DNA from: Deltaproteobacteria bacterium Ga0077550
GTDB lineage: Bacteria; Myxococcota_A; Polyangia; Nannocystales; Nannocystaceae
Direction: 5' to 3'
DNA length: 64,000 nt
Assembly: GCA_001464385.1 (NCBI GenBank)
Contig: LNFB01000163.1
Coordinates: 1 to 64,000 of the forward strand
The position numbers were made by a program, and so were the translations under genes. Shown one piece after another: positions 28,691 through 36,678 of this stretch (within the stretch, counting starts at the first letter, position 1; each line of letters begins with the position of its first letter). A model generated the notes under the pieces. That model was given only the letters and a program-made list of their open reading frames with translations. It had not been told where the DNA came from and made no database searches.

Positions 28691-30211
28691 ATGGCCCACA
28701 TGCGAGCTGCGCACCTCGGTTGGTTGGCGGGCCTCGCGGCGTTGTGGTTCGCCCCCGACGCCGTCGCGAAGCCCAAGGCGTCCTGCGAGTACACCGTCGT
28801 CTCCGGCGACACGACCAGCGGCATCGCGGCCAAGCACGGGCTCGCGCTGCGCCGCCTCGTCGAGCTCAACCGCGCGCTGCATGCCGACAAGGACAAGCTC
28901 AAGCTCGGCCAGGTGCTCACCGTCTGCGACGATGTCGACGACGCCGACATCGACGCGGACGCCGACGCTGCGGCCGCGTCGAAGAAATCCCGCGACGCGT
29001 CCGACGACGACGACGGCAAGACGAAGGCCGACGTCACCGGCCCGATCGTCAAGTGCGGCGCGGGCGGGCGGATCGTCAAGCACATCGTCAGCAGCGGCGA
29101 CACGCTGGCCCAGATCGCCCTCGAGTACGATGTCAGCGAGCGGGACATCCGCAACCGCAACGCGGCGCTGGCGGCCGACCCGAACAAGCTGAAGCTCGGG
29201 CAGCGGTTGTCGATCTGCGTCGTGCCCGAGAAGATCGACGTCGGCAAGTCCAAGCCCGGCAAGGCACCCAAGGTCGTCAAGGCCAAGGAGTGCGGGATGG
29301 AGACGCCGTTGTTCCTGCACGAGGTGGTGCCCGGCGAGCACCTCGGGCAGATCGCCGGCCGCTACGGCGTGCGCAAGACCGACCTGCTGCGGCTCAACCC
29401 GAGCATCCGCAGCAACCCCGACATGCTGAGCGTCGGCAAGAAGGTCCGGGTGTGCCCCGAGATCGCGCCGCGCGAGCGCACCCGATCGGCGCACACCGTC
29501 GTCAAGGGCGAGACGCTGGGCAGCATCGCGTTGCGGTACGGCCTCAGCCCCAAGGAGCTCGAGCGCTTCCAGCGGGGCAAGCTCGAGGATGCCAACGCGC
29601 TGCGCGAGGGGCAGAGCCTCGTGGTGTGGGTCGATGGTCGCATCGTCGACGGCTTCGGCCCGCGCGACGTCGACACCGGCGTGCTGAAGGGCGGCATGCA
29701 GCTGGCGCCGGGCAAGAACTACGTCGTCAAATGGGAGGCGGGCGCCTGGGGCACCAGCAAGACCATCACCGCGATCCAGCAGGCGGCCGCCGAGTACCGC
29801 CGCCGCAGCCCGAGCGGGCCCAAGGTCCACGTCGGCGACATCAGCAAGCGCGGCGGCGGCAAGTTCCCGCCGCACCTGTCGCACCAGCACGGCCGCGACG
29901 TCGACGTCGGCTACGTGCTGACCGGCAAGGACGCCCACGAGACCAAGTTCCGCCACGCGAACGCGAAGAACCTCGACGTCCCCCGCACCTGGGCCCTGGT
30001 GAAGGCCTTCATCGACACCGACGAGGTCACGTACATCTTCATGGATCACCGCATCCAGAAGCTCCTGTACGAGTATGCCCAGGGCAAGGGTGTCGACGAC
30101 GACACCCTCGACGAGCTCTTCCAGTACCCGCGCGGGCGCGGGCGATCCCACGGGATCATCCGGCACTGGAAGGGCCACGCGAACCACTTCCACGTCCGCT
30201 TCCGGCCGTGA
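28691..30211 (+). CDS. Four-LysM murein endopeptidase (MepA/M74-like), exported
   Basis: A 506-aa protein from the ATG at 28691; an in-frame TTG at 28661 fits the upstream -10 hexamer. The signal peptide is at about 1-27. LysM domains lie at about 33-79, 130-178, 203-257 and 263-315, the first followed by a highly acidic linker. The MepA domain (about 330-506) carries HLSHQHGRDVDVGY and the C-terminal NHFHVRF, the zinc-binding pattern of penicillin-insensitive endopeptidases. It is a paralogue of the protein at 569-1573 but has three more LysM domains and lacks the basic tail. It acts on periplasmic peptidoglycan. Its stop shares a strong hairpin with the convergent gene. Confidence 0.9.
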   Translation: MAHMRAAHLGWLAGLAALWFAPDAVAKPKASCEYTVVSGDTTSGIAAKHGLALRRLVELNRALHADKDKLKLGQVLTVCDDVDDADIDADADAAAASKKSRDASDDDDGKTKADVTGPIVKCGAGGRIVKHIVSSGDTLAQIALEYDVSERDIRNRNAALAADPNKLKLGQRLSICVVPEKIDVGKSKPGKAPKVVKAKECGMETPLFLHEVVPGEHLGQIAGRYGVRKTDLLRLNPSIRSNPDMLSVGKKVRVCPEIAPRERTRSAHTVVKGETLGSIALRYGLSPKELERFQRGKLEDANALREGQSLVVWVDGRIVDGFGPRDVDTGVLKGGMQLAPGKNYVVKWEAGAWGTSKTITAIQQAAAEYRRRSPSGPKVHVGDISKRGGGKFPPHLSHQHGRDVDVGYVLTGKDAHETKFRHANAKNLDVPRTWALVKAFIDTDEVTYIFMDHRIQKLLYEYAQGKGVDDDTLDELFQYPRGRGRSHGIIRHWKGHANHFHVRFRP

Positions 30212-30236
30212 TCGTCCGCGCGGCGCGGGCGATCAC
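30208..30236. terminator. Strong hairpin across two convergent stop codons
   Basis: GTGATCG ... CGATCAC extends inward to a 13-bp stem with one G-U pair and a 3-nt loop (arms 30208-30220 and 30224-30236). It contains both the TGA of the MepA gene and the TGA of the convergent small gene. It is probably a bidirectional terminator or RNA 3' stabiliser, although no U tract follows. Confidence 0.5.
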
Positions 30237-30523
30237 CACCAGATGACGGCCGGCTTCTTCACCTTCGGCGTGCACGTCACCGTGATCACGCCGCCGCCCG
30301 CCGACGTGCACGTCTTGCACGTGTAGTTCGGGTCGCTGTTGTCGGTCGAGCAGGTGCCCGGCGCTGGGTTGGCCGGTGGGACCTGGGTCTCTGCCCCCTC
30401 GCTCGGCTTGGTCGGCGTGGTCGTCGGTGCGGTCGCGTCGGGCGAGCTCCCGAGCGCGATGCTCGGAGCGGCCGCGAGCGGAACGAGGAGAGCAGTGAGG
30501 AGCGAGAGGGTGCGGAGCTTCAT
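30233..30523 (-). CDS. Small secreted protein with two CxxC-like pairs
   Basis: A 96-aa protein with a cleavable signal peptide (about 1-25) and a Pro/Thr/Ala spacer. The C-terminal domain has Cys in CSTDN, CKTCTSAGG and TCTPK, which should form disulfides. It ends in a hydrophobic VIWW. No family is recognised. The divergent lipoprotein at 30653 also starts with the MKL-S/T-L pattern, but the mature parts differ. The 129-nt gap between them holds both promoters, in which no clear hexamer was found. Confidence 0.65.
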   Translation of the reverse strand: MKLRTLSLLTALLVPLAAAPSIALGSSPDATAPTTTPTKPSEGAETQVPPANPAPGTCSTDNSDPNYTCKTCTSAGGGVITVTCTPKVKKPAVIWW

Positions 30524-30652
30524 CGATGGGGTAGACCGGGATCGGACGTTTTCGATCACTCGCGCGTCGGGTCGTGCGCGGTCGCACGATCTTTCTCGCC
30601 GACCCACGAAGAAACCACGCGACCTGCCGACTCGGCCGGCGTGTGGGGGTCG

Positions 30653-31126
30653 ATGAAGCTCTCCACCCTGTTCCTGCATGCATGCTTGACCACCGCCGCC
30701 CTCGCCGTCGCCTGCGAGAAGGACGATGACGACGGAGGCGGCGACGACGGAGGCGATGACGACGGAGGCGATGACGACGGCGGCGACGACGACGGAGGCG
30801 ACGGCGGGGACGGAGGCGGAGGCGACGACGGCGGAGGCGATGGCGGCGGAGGCGATGGCGGAGGCGGAGGCGACGACGGTGGTGGAGGTGGTGGCGGCCA
30901 GATGTGCCAGTCGAGCGGGGATTGCCCGATCGTGCACTGCAACTGCCCCGACGGGGTCGTCAACTACAGCGCCTGCAACTACGGCCAGTGCGGGACCGAG
31001 TCCGACTGCCCCGGAGTGTGTGGCGACGGAGGCGACGGAGGCGACGGAGGCGATGGTGACGGAGGCGACGGCGGCGACGGAGGCGATGGCGGTGACGGAG
31101 GCGATGGTGGCGACACGGACTGGTGA
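30653..31126 (+). CDS. Lipoprotein with extensive Gly/Asp repeats flanking a Cys-rich core
   Basis: A 157-aa lipoprotein: signal peptide to AVAC (C22), then about 60 residues consisting almost only of Gly and Asp. A Cys-rich core (CQSSGDC ... CNCPDG ... CNYGQCGTESDCPGVC) follows, and a second Gly/Asp tract of about 35 residues ends the protein. Asp-rich repeats of this kind can bind calcium, but no RTX nonapeptide pattern is present. The ATG at 30653 has GGGGG as a ribosome site. The coding DNA is itself repetitive (9-nt units), so length variation between isolates is likely. Confidence 0.72.
   Translation: MKLSTLFLHACLTTAALAVACEKDDDDGGGDDGGDDDGGDDDGGDDDGGDGGDGGGGDDGGGDGGGGDGGGGGDDGGGGGGGQMCQSSGDCPIVHCNCPDGVVNYSACNYGQCGTESDCPGVCGDGGDGGDGGDGDGGDGGDGGDGGDGGDGGDTDW
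30723..30897. repeat. Low-complexity GAC/GGA/GGC repeat tract (first)
   Basis: Imperfect 3- and 9-nt units encode the first Gly/Asp tract of the lipoprotein. Codon variation between units shows the tract is not freshly expanded. Confidence 0.8.
31022..31113. repeat. Low-complexity GAC/GGA/GGC repeat tract (second)
   Basis: Units such as GACGGAGGC, GATGGTGAC and GATGGC repeat through the 3' end of the same gene, encoding the C-terminal Gly/Asp tract. Confidence 0.8.
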
Positions 31127-31131
31127 TCGGC

Positions 31132-31151
31132 GGTCGCGGGAGCTCGCGGCC
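31132..31151. terminator. Hairpin between convergent genes
   Basis: GGTCGCG (31132-31138) pairs with CGCGGCC (31145-31151) with one wobble around GGAGCT. It lies in the 24-nt gap after the Gly/Asp lipoprotein gene. No U tract is present. Confidence 0.28.
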
Positions 31152-32647
31152 TACTCGACCACGGCGATCCGCGTGCGGCCGATCAACCGCGACAGCGCGC
31201 CTGCGCCCGACGACATCCCTGGCTCGTCGTATCCGAGCAGCATGTAGTGCGCCGAGACCTCCGTGTTGCCGAGCGCTGGATCCATCGCGACCCAGTCGCC
31301 GAGCCAGACTTCGACCCAGGCGTGGTAGCCAGCGTCGCTGGTGAAGAGGCCGGGGACCAGCACCAAGCCGCCGGCGTTGCGGGCGGGTAGGCCGACGGCG
31401 CGCAGCAACGCGACGGTCAACGCGGCGTGCTCGGTGCAGTCGCCGAAGCCGGCGGCCATCGTCTCGACGGCCGTCGCGGCGCCACGGGTGCCGTCGCGCT
31501 TGCCGAGGTGCTCGTGGACCCACGCCGTGATCGCGATCGCGGCGGCGCGAGCGTCGGTCTGCGCGCCGACGATGGCCCGGGCGCGGGCCACGAGATCGGG
31601 ATCGTCGGACTGGCTGGTGGTCGTCGGGGCGAGGAACGGCCGGACCTCGACGGGGACGTCGGCGAGCGGCAGGGGGCGCGCGGCCAGGCCGTCGCCGCGC
31701 ACCGCGTGCAGCGTGAGCTCGTAGCGGCCACCGTCGCGGGCGACGCCCTGGTAGGCGGTGTCGCGGAACACGGCGGCGTCGGTCCCGTCGTCGCCGTCGA
31801 CGCTCACCGCCACCTTCAAGTGGTCGGTGCGGGTCGGCACGCGGCCGCTCACGTCGAGGTACGAGCTGAGCTTCGGCGGCTCACCGGCGGGGGCGGGCGC
31901 GGCCGCGCCGACCTGCGCGACGAAGACGCCGACCTCGATCCGCAGCGGCAGACCGTCGGCGTCGAGGACCGCGACGGTGCGCTCGTCTTCGCCGTCGCGG
32001 CTCTCGACCTTCCATGCGTCGACGGGCGTGCCCGCGAGCTCGAAGCGGACGCGCTCGAGCAGCGTCAGCGTGTTGCGCTCGAACGCCTGCGACTCGTCAT
32101 CGAAGCTGCTGAACGCGCTGCCATGGGGCAGGGTGGCGCCGGCGTCGACCTCGGCGCGCAGGCGCTCGAACACCAGCAGGTCGCTGGTGAAGTCCGCGGG
32201 GATCGGCAGGCGGTGCTCGCTGTGATGGGACGGGCCGCGCACGTCGACCACCAGCACCTCGCCGTCGACGCGCGTGGTCAGTGACTCGACCACGCCGTCC
32301 TCCGTGGTCGTCTCCTCGGACGAGCGGAAGACGTGACCCGGGCCGTAGTCGCTGACGTCGACGATCTCGGTGGTCTTCGACGACTCGCCGGGATCGTCGA
32401 GGGCGAGCGTCAGCGTGGTGGTCGTCGTCCACCGCTCGCCGCCCCCGGCCAGGGGCTCGCGCACGATCGCGACGGTACCGAGCGGGCGGCCGAGCACCGT
32501 GGCGAACAGCTCGCGACGCAGCGGCGCGGCGTCGGTGGGGCGCAGGGCCGTGCCGTCGACGCCGGGCGCGGTGACGGCGGGGGCCGGCGTGTCGACGCGG
32601 TTGCACGCCAGCAGGAGCAACAGGGACCAGGCCGCTGGGGTGCGCAT
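31151..32647 (-). CDS. Transglutaminase-like lipoprotein
   Basis: A 498-aa lipoprotein (lipobox LLAC, C15). The C-terminal 130 residues form a transglutaminase/protease-like core with a catalytic triad in order: Cys404 in FGDCTEHAALTVALLRAVGLPAR, His442 in AGYHAWVEVW and Asp456 in MDPAL. The first 350 residues are a beta-rich region of the DUF3857-like style often preceding such cores, but I cannot name it with certainty. Bacterial members include proteases and amide-forming enzymes. It would act in the periplasm or at the cell surface. TACACT sits 9 nt before the ATG. Confidence 0.85.
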   Translation of the reverse strand: MRTPAAWSLLLLLACNRVDTPAPAVTAPGVDGTALRPTDAAPLRRELFATVLGRPLGTVAIVREPLAGGGERWTTTTTLTLALDDPGESSKTTEIVDVSDYGPGHVFRSSEETTTEDGVVESLTTRVDGEVLVVDVRGPSHHSEHRLPIPADFTSDLLVFERLRAEVDAGATLPHGSAFSSFDDESQAFERNTLTLLERVRFELAGTPVDAWKVESRDGEDERTVAVLDADGLPLRIEVGVFVAQVGAAAPAPAGEPPKLSSYLDVSGRVPTRTDHLKVAVSVDGDDGTDAAVFRDTAYQGVARDGGRYELTLHAVRGDGLAARPLPLADVPVEVRPFLAPTTTSQSDDPDLVARARAIVGAQTDARAAAIAITAWVHEHLGKRDGTRGAATAVETMAAGFGDCTEHAALTVALLRAVGLPARNAGGLVLVPGLFTSDAGYHAWVEVWLGDWVAMDPALGNTEVSAHYMLLGYDEPGMSSGAGALSRLIGRTRIAVVE

Positions 32648-32656
32648 GGAAAGGCG

Positions 32657-32662
32657 AGTGTA
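32657..32662 (-). promoter_or_regulatory. -10-like hexamer TACACT
   Basis: TACACT ends 9 nt before the ATG of the transglutaminase-like gene, predicting a leader of about 3 nt. Confidence 0.42.
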
Positions 32663-32738
32663 GCCGGCGAAATTCGGCGACGCCCGCGAGGGCCTGCCCG
32701 CGGGCTCGGCACGACCCGCGCGCGGTGATGTGGCCGGA

Positions 32739-33107
32739 TCAGTTCCCAGTCTCGACGTCCAGGTAGGCGATCGCCCGGACCAGCTCCAGGAGGCGCTGGT
32801 GCATCGGGAGGTCGACGTCGAGGAAGCGGACGCCCATGCCGATGTGGCCGGTCTCGTCGCTCACCCACACCACCTCGCCCTCGAGCTCGAACGGCTTGCC
32901 GGCGGCGGTGCCGAGCTCGACCGGAGGCGTGAAGCGCAGGTGCAGGCGAGTGCCCTGCGGGTGCGGTGCATCGGTGCACACGAAGATGCCAAGCGCGGAG
33001 AAGTCGATGATCGACGCGAAGAGGTAGGTTCCCTCGATGCGGTAGTCGACGTCGAAGTCGACGGGCCAGCGCATCTCGGCGCGGCGATCGGAGGCGGAGT
33101 CGGCCAA
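32739..33107 (-). CDS. PilZ-domain protein
   Basis: A 122-aa protein from TTG at 33107; a GTG at 33116 is the alternative but would lie inside the -10-like element. It begins DRRAEMRWPVDFDV and continues with the PilZ features SIIDFSALGIFV (D/N-x-S-x-x-G) and GMGVRFLDV. The N-terminal Arg pair (DRR) matches the RxxxR site that contacts cyclic di-GMP. It resembles the many short PilZ paralogues of myxobacteria that bind cyclic di-GMP and modulate motility or development. A REC-EAL protein in the same window could turn the same messenger over. It is alone on its transcript. Confidence 0.85.
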   Translation of the reverse strand: MADSASDRRAEMRWPVDFDVDYRIEGTYLFASIIDFSALGIFVCTDAPHPQGTRLHLRFTPPVELGTAAGKPFELEGEVVWVSDETGHIGMGVRFLDVDLPMHQRLLELVRAIAYLDVETGN

Positions 33108-33114
33108 GCAACTC

Positions 33115-33120
33115 ACGCTA
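33115..33120 (-). promoter_or_regulatory. -10-like hexamer TAGCGT
   Basis: TAGCGT ends 7 nt before the TTG at 33107. It overlaps the alternative GTG, which argues for the TTG start. Confidence 0.38.
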
Positions 33121-33194
33121 GCAGGGGCGGCGCGCAGGGGAAGGGGTTTCGCGCAGAGGGGGACGGGGGCGGGCTGGGGGCGTGGGGCGGGTCC

Positions 33195-33236
33195 CGGCAC
33201 GGGCACGGGCACGGGCACGGGCACGGGCACGGGCAC
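33195..33236. repeat. Hexanucleotide microsatellite, GGGCAC, about seven copies
   Basis: Six perfect copies plus one with a single change span 42 nt in the gap upstream of the PilZ gene. They are outside the chosen coding region. In the minus-strand frame they would read Val-Pro repeats. Confidence 0.82.
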
Positions 33237-33275
33237 GGAGCGGGTGAGAAGGCGGCTGCGCCGCCCTCTCGCCCG

Positions 33276-35405
33276 CTAGAACTTGATCCCCACCTGCGCC
33301 TGCAGCGTCTGCACCGCCCGCGCGTCCTCGCGGGCGCCCGTGTTCACCACGCGGTTGAAACCGCCGAGCGGGAACATCACGCCGTACTGGAGCTGCAGGA
33401 AGATCGGCTCGCGCGCGTCGTGGTAGCGCACCGAGCCGTCGAGCTCGACGCCGTAGCTGTAGCGGTTGCCCAGCGTGCCCTGCTTGCGCATCGCGAGGGC
33501 GTACTCGACGTCGACGCGCGCCGAGAAGTGGTTGAAGAAGTAGAACGCGGCCCACGGCTTGAAGTACGCCGCGTTCGACACCGTGCCGAGGATCTCGCGG
33601 AACAGCAGCAGGTCGACGTTGTAGGCCGGGTTGAACCGGAAGTTCCCGACCGACCCGTTGTTGCCCTCCAAGAACGGGCTCTGCGGGTTGTAGCCCAGCG
33701 GGGGCGAGTCGTCGCCGGTCGCGAAGCCGTGGTCGAAGCCGATGTGGAATCGGTCGCGGAGGAACCCGTACTTGAACTCGAGCGCGTAGCCGAAGTTCGC
33801 CACGATCTTCTTCTGGAGGTTCGACGAGTCCAGCGCGCGGTACTCCTCGGTCTCGAGGAGATCCTCGTCGATGTCGCGGATGTTGTAGCGCCCGATCGAG
33901 CCGGCGGCCTCGAACTCGATCCGCAGCGCGCGCCAGTTGACCCGCAGCCACAGATCCGGGGTGAACAACAGCGCGCGGCGGTGCACCAGCATGCTGGCGT
34001 AGTTGTTGAGGCCCGTGCGCCCGAGGTCGTCGGTGTCGCCGTTGCCGAGGTTGATGCTGCCGCCGTCACTGGGCTGCGGAGCGGCCGCATCGTTGTAGTA
34101 CGAGGGGTTGGTGCCGAGGCCGTCGCCGAGGCCGGGCGAGCCGTACTCGTTGTCGACGTCCTGCTGCCGCAGCCAGCCGATGATCCCGTAGTTCACGACG
34201 GGCGTGCCCAGCGAGATCTTCCGCTTGAGCATGTCCGGGTCGTCGCGACGCTCGAGCGAGACGCTCCACTGATAGACGTTGTCGAACTTCTCGGCCGAGA
34301 AGTCCTGGCCGACGAGGCCGCCCGAGCTCCACGCGGGGCCGAGCAGCTGCGACGCCGTCGGGCCGCTCGAGGCCCAGTCCCACGAGACCGCGACGGTGTG
34401 GGCTTTGCGGCGGTCCTTGCCGAAGTCGAAGCCGAGGCGGATCGAGTCGACGGAGTCGCCGTAGTCCTGATCGACCTGGCGGATGATGTCGGCCTGGTCG
34501 CCGCGCGGCACGCCGTTGCCGTGGTTCGCGACCATGCCCATGCCCCAGTGCCACGGCATGCGGCCGAACTTGAGGTCGAGGCCCCAGCCGAAGCGGATGT
34601 GGCCCCACGCGCGCTTGGCCAGGATGCTGTCCTGGAACGAGTTGATCCCGGCCGACGGTGGCACCTGGGTCCGCGAGTACAGATCGATCGGCGCGTACGG
34701 GTTGTCGTAGGCGTACGAGTCGGGCGTGCTGCCGAGCACCACGTTGTCGAGTACGTCGATCTGCGCGTGCACGCGCACCGTGTCGGTGATGTGCAGCGTC
34801 GGCTCGAGGCGCAGGCGCATGTTGGCGCTGGCGAAGCCGTTGCGCCGCTGACATCGCGTCCCCGCGCGCGTCGCCGAGACGCCGTTGTCCGTCAGCCGCG
34901 TGAAGCAATCCGCGGTGTTCGAGGAGGTCGCCCCGCCATCGAGGATGTCCTGGGTCTCGGCGGGCGGAGCGAAGAACTTGTTGGGCGAGTCGTCGAGGTC
35001 TGGGTTGTAGGCCCGCAACCCGAGGTGCGGGCGCTGGAAGAAGTCGCTGCGCACGCGCATGTAGCCGCCGAGATCGAACAGCTGGATGCGACGGAACCGC
35101 TGCGGCTGCGCCGGCACCGGCTCGATCGGGCGCAGCGCCTCCTTGTCCTTCGGCGCGGCCTCGGCGGGGCCGTCCTTCTTCTCCTTGCGACCGCCGGGTC
35201 CGCCGCCGGGGCCGAGGCCACCGCCGCCGGGGCCGAGGCCACCGCCGCCTCCGCCTCCGAGTCCGCCGCCGGGCCCACCGAGTCCGGGTTGTGCGTGCGC
35301 GAGGCCGTCGTGGAGCGACACCGTCGCGCCGATCGTGATCGCCAGCGCACCGATGACCGCGTGTCGCAGTGGCGTGCGGGAGCGCCGATTCGAGGATTTG
35401 GTCAT
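33276..35405 (-). CDS. Outer-membrane beta-barrel protein, TIGR04551-like
   Basis: A 709-aa exported protein. The signal peptide is at about 1-38 (ending LAHA), followed by a Gly-rich run (GGLGGGGGGGLGPG) and a charged Pro/Ala linker. From about 105 the sequence is amphipathic beta with many aromatic girdle residues (GGYMRVRSDFFQRPHLG, HIRFGWGLDLKFGRMPWHWG) and ends in Lys-Phe, as outer-membrane barrels do. It fits the Myxococcales-restricted TIGR04551 family as I remember it; that family has no known substrate. Two Cys pairs (near 166 and 185) may form a loop disulfide. The 5' gap is 209 nt to divergent nagZ. Confidence 0.82.
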   Translation of the reverse strand: MTKSSNRRSRTPLRHAVIGALAITIGATVSLHDGLAHAQPGLGGPGGGLGGGGGGGLGPGGGGLGPGGGPGGRKEKKDGPAEAAPKDKEALRPIEPVPAQPQRFRRIQLFDLGGYMRVRSDFFQRPHLGLRAYNPDLDDSPNKFFAPPAETQDILDGGATSSNTADCFTRLTDNGVSATRAGTRCQRRNGFASANMRLRLEPTLHITDTVRVHAQIDVLDNVVLGSTPDSYAYDNPYAPIDLYSRTQVPPSAGINSFQDSILAKRAWGHIRFGWGLDLKFGRMPWHWGMGMVANHGNGVPRGDQADIIRQVDQDYGDSVDSIRLGFDFGKDRRKAHTVAVSWDWASSGPTASQLLGPAWSSGGLVGQDFSAEKFDNVYQWSVSLERRDDPDMLKRKISLGTPVVNYGIIGWLRQQDVDNEYGSPGLGDGLGTNPSYYNDAAAPQPSDGGSINLGNGDTDDLGRTGLNNYASMLVHRRALLFTPDLWLRVNWRALRIEFEAAGSIGRYNIRDIDEDLLETEEYRALDSSNLQKKIVANFGYALEFKYGFLRDRFHIGFDHGFATGDDSPPLGYNPQSPFLEGNNGSVGNFRFNPAYNVDLLLFREILGTVSNAAYFKPWAAFYFFNHFSARVDVEYALAMRKQGTLGNRYSYGVELDGSVRYHDAREPIFLQLQYGVMFPLGGFNRVVNTGAREDARAVQTLQAQVGIKF

Positions 35406-35602
35406 CTAAGGGCGCCGCACGGTAACCGCCGCCGCCGAGCGACGTCAACCGCCCGGGGGCGGGCGACGACGCCGCGGCCGGCGGGGCGCCCGGGCCCGCC
35501 CGGGGGGCCTGGGAATCGCGGGAGCGTAGGCCGATACCGGCCGATTTGGCCGCGGTCCCGCGGTGAATTGGGGCCGGCGCCGAAAATCCGGTGCGCCCGA
35601 CG

Positions 35603-35608
35603 TACCTT
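35603..35608 (+). promoter_or_regulatory. -10-like hexamer TACCTT (nagZ)
   Basis: TACCTT, 6 nt (CGCCGC), then ATG at 35615: exact leaderless spacing. Confidence 0.48.
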
Positions 35609-35614
35609 CGCCGC

Positions 35615-36661
35615 ATGGACGCGACGTGGCAGCCGGGGCAGTTGCTCTTCGTGGGCTTCGAAGGCACGCAGTGCCCGCGGCCGCTCGCGGAGCTCGTCGC
35701 CGCCGGGCGGATCGGCGGCGTGATCCTCTTCGGCCGCAACGTCGACGATCCCGCCGGCGTCCGCAAGCGCGTGGCGGAGCTGCGCGCGCGGGCCCCCGAG
35801 CAGACGCCGTTGTGCGTCGCGATCGATCAGGAGGGCGGGCGCGTCCAGCGGCTGCGCGCGCCGTGGACCGAGTGGCCGTCGATGCGTCGCTTCGGCGAGC
35901 TCGGCGAGGCCGAGTGGACCGCCGGGCTCGCGCGCGCACTCGCGACCGAGCTCTCCGAGTGCGGCATCGGCCTCGACTTCGCCCCGGTCGTCGACGTCGA
36001 CAGCAACCCCGACAACCCAGTCATCGGTGATCGCAGCTTCGGCCGCGCGCCGGCCCGCGTCGCGACGCAGGCGCGGATCTTCATCGAGGCGATGCAGGCC
36101 GCGGGCGTCGCGTGCTGTGCCAAGCACTTCCCCGGCCACGGTGACACCAGCCTCGACAGCCACCTCGCGCTGCCGCGCCTGCCCCACGATCTCGATCGGC
36201 TGTTCGAGGTCGAGCTGCCGCCGTTCGAGGCGGCGATCGCTGCGGGCGTCGCCAGCATCATGACCGCGCACGTGGTGTTCGAGGCGGTCGACCGCGTGCG
36301 GCCAGCGACGTTCTCGCCCGACGTGATCGCGCTGCTGCGCGAGCGCCTCGGCTTCGATGGCCTGCTGTTCTCCGACGATCTCGAGATGAAGGCCGTCGCC
36401 GATCACTGGGAGCCGCGGCACATGGTCGAAGCGGCGCTCGGCGCCGGCATCGACGCGCTGCTCGTGTGCAGGAACTTCGACTTCGTCACCGAGGTCCTCA
36501 CGCGGCTCGAGCGCTGCCGTGACGCGCAGCTCGAGGGCGCGCTCGGGCGCATGGCCGCGTTCAAGCGGCGCTTCCCGGGGCCGTCGGTGCCGGAGACACC
36601 GAGCGGCCCGCCGTACCCCGAGCACGCCGCGCTCGCCGACCGCGTGCTGCGTGGCGGGTGA
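35615..36661 (+). CDS. nagZ: Beta-N-acetylhexosaminidase, glycoside hydrolase family 3
   Basis: A 348-aa cytoplasmic enzyme. The GH3 NagZ signatures are clear: AIDQEGGRVQRLR (about 78-90), the His/Asp loop KHFPGHGDTSLDSH (about 168-181) that supplies the acid/base, and the nucleophile Asp in FSDDLEMKA (about 251). It removes GlcNAc from anhydro-muropeptides in cell-wall recycling, and in many bacteria its products control beta-lactamase induction. The length is usual for the family. thyA follows after 17 nt but has its own -10-like element. The first 10 residues after the ATG align well with other NagZ, supporting the start. Confidence 0.93.
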   Translation: MDATWQPGQLLFVGFEGTQCPRPLAELVAAGRIGGVILFGRNVDDPAGVRKRVAELRARAPEQTPLCVAIDQEGGRVQRLRAPWTEWPSMRRFGELGEAEWTAGLARALATELSECGIGLDFAPVVDVDSNPDNPVIGDRSFGRAPARVATQARIFIEAMQAAGVACCAKHFPGHGDTSLDSHLALPRLPHDLDRLFEVELPPFEAAIAAGVASIMTAHVVFEAVDRVRPATFSPDVIALLRERLGFDGLLFSDDLEMKAVADHWEPRHMVEAALGAGIDALLVCRNFDFVTEVLTRLERCRDAQLEGALGRMAAFKRRFPGPSVPETPSGPPYPEHAALADRVLRGG

Positions 36662-36666
36662 CCTGC

Positions 36667-36672
36667 TAGGGT
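36667..36672 (+). promoter_or_regulatory. -10-like hexamer TAGGGT (thyA)
   Basis: TAGGGT starts 5 nt after the nagZ stop and ends 6 nt before the GTG of thyA. It would allow thyA and folA to be expressed independently of nagZ. Confidence 0.48.
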
Positions 36673-36678
36673 GGCCCC

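Noticed and set aside
30723-31113. GAC/GGC repeats as a CRISPR-like or variable-number array
   Set aside because: The units are contiguous, in frame and encode Gly/Asp; there are no spacers.
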